This document shows, in pieces, positions 13,325-13,401 of a stretch of DNA of 13,401 nucleotides. The notes beneath the pieces were generated by a model. That model saw only the letters and a program-made list of their open reading frames with translations. It ran no database searches and was not told the DNA's origin. A program made the position numbers and the translations under genes. The first letter of the stretch is position 1. Each line of letters opens with the position of its first letter. Source of the DNA: Saccoglossus kowalevskii (taxonomy: Eukaryota > Hemichordata > Enteropneusta > Harrimaniidae); the NCBI RefSeq assembly GCF_000003605.2, contig NW_003106097.1, positions 218,402-231,802 of the forward strand, in the 5' to 3' direction.

Positions 13325-13401
13325 AGTCCCCGTTCGGACGTAGTCCGAAAACGGGGACTTATGGTTTGCCCTGTGTGCGTCCGTGCGTCCGTGCGTCCGT
13401 G
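13325..13401. mobile_element. Hairpin-headed repeat with GTGCGTCC array, cut by the window end
   Basis: AGTCCCCGTTCGGAC (13325-13339) pairs with GTCCGAAAACGGGGACT (13343-13359) around a GTA loop, with a 2-nt bulge. It is followed by TTATGGTTTGCCCTGTGT and an 8-bp tandem repeat GTGCGTCC starting at 13375 (three units plus GTG). From memory this layout resembles a dispersed repeat common in bivalve genomes, but I cannot verify that here. Confidence 0.6.

Overview
The window looks like animal nuclear DNA: AT-rich non-coding sequence, spliceosomal GT-AG introns, and one clearly recognisable metazoan gene. The gene is a salt-inducible kinase of the SIK2 (SIK1/2) type on the + strand. Its divergence from vertebrate SIK2, together with the style of the repeats (many small inverted-repeat elements, and a AGTCCCCG...CGGGGACT hairpin followed by GTGCGTCC repeats at the right edge), suggests a lophotrochozoan, most likely a bivalve mollusc. 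That taxonomic guess is inference. I see no bacterial, phage or CRISPR features.

Layout. 1-4014 is non-coding, apparently the upstream intron of the kinase gene. It holds three TA-flanked inverted-repeat elements that share CTGTAAAA-type ends (1076-1275, 3111-3250, 3743-3949), a G-quadruplex candidate and a fresh 158-bp tandem duplication (2151-2466). 4015-7645 holds four coding exons (4015-4185, 4903-5026, 5313-5530, 6023-7645) giving 711 visible residues: the kinase domain from just after the HRDLK catalytic loop, the UBA-like helix bundle, and the long regulatory tail with conserved PKA / 14-3-3 sites and a Gln-rich segment. The exons for the N-terminal kinase lobe lie to the left of the window. 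The first intron between these exons is dominated by a 31-bp minisatellite in which each unit is a near-perfect hairpin; the third carries a smaller array with the same TGACCTG core.

7646-8018 is the likely 3' UTR, with AATAAA at 8013. Beyond it come two tandem arrays: a 21-bp repeat carrying CArG-like boxes (8273-8465) and a 19-bp repeat organised into 57-bp higher-order units (9009-9464). 9465-11443 is AT-rich with nothing recognisable. From 11444 to the end the sequence is a transposon graveyard: a CG-rich palindromic element, a decayed Ty3/gypsy-type RNase H fragment on the minus strand, two near-identical 125-bp TTAA-flanked inverted-repeat elements, and the start of a hairpin repeat cut by the window edge.

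The only protein with a supportable function is the SIK kinase. I found no sign of a new multi-gene system. The unusual content is in the repeats: arrays whose units each carry a hairpin or a transcription-factor-like site, placed inside and just behind a signalling-kinase gene.
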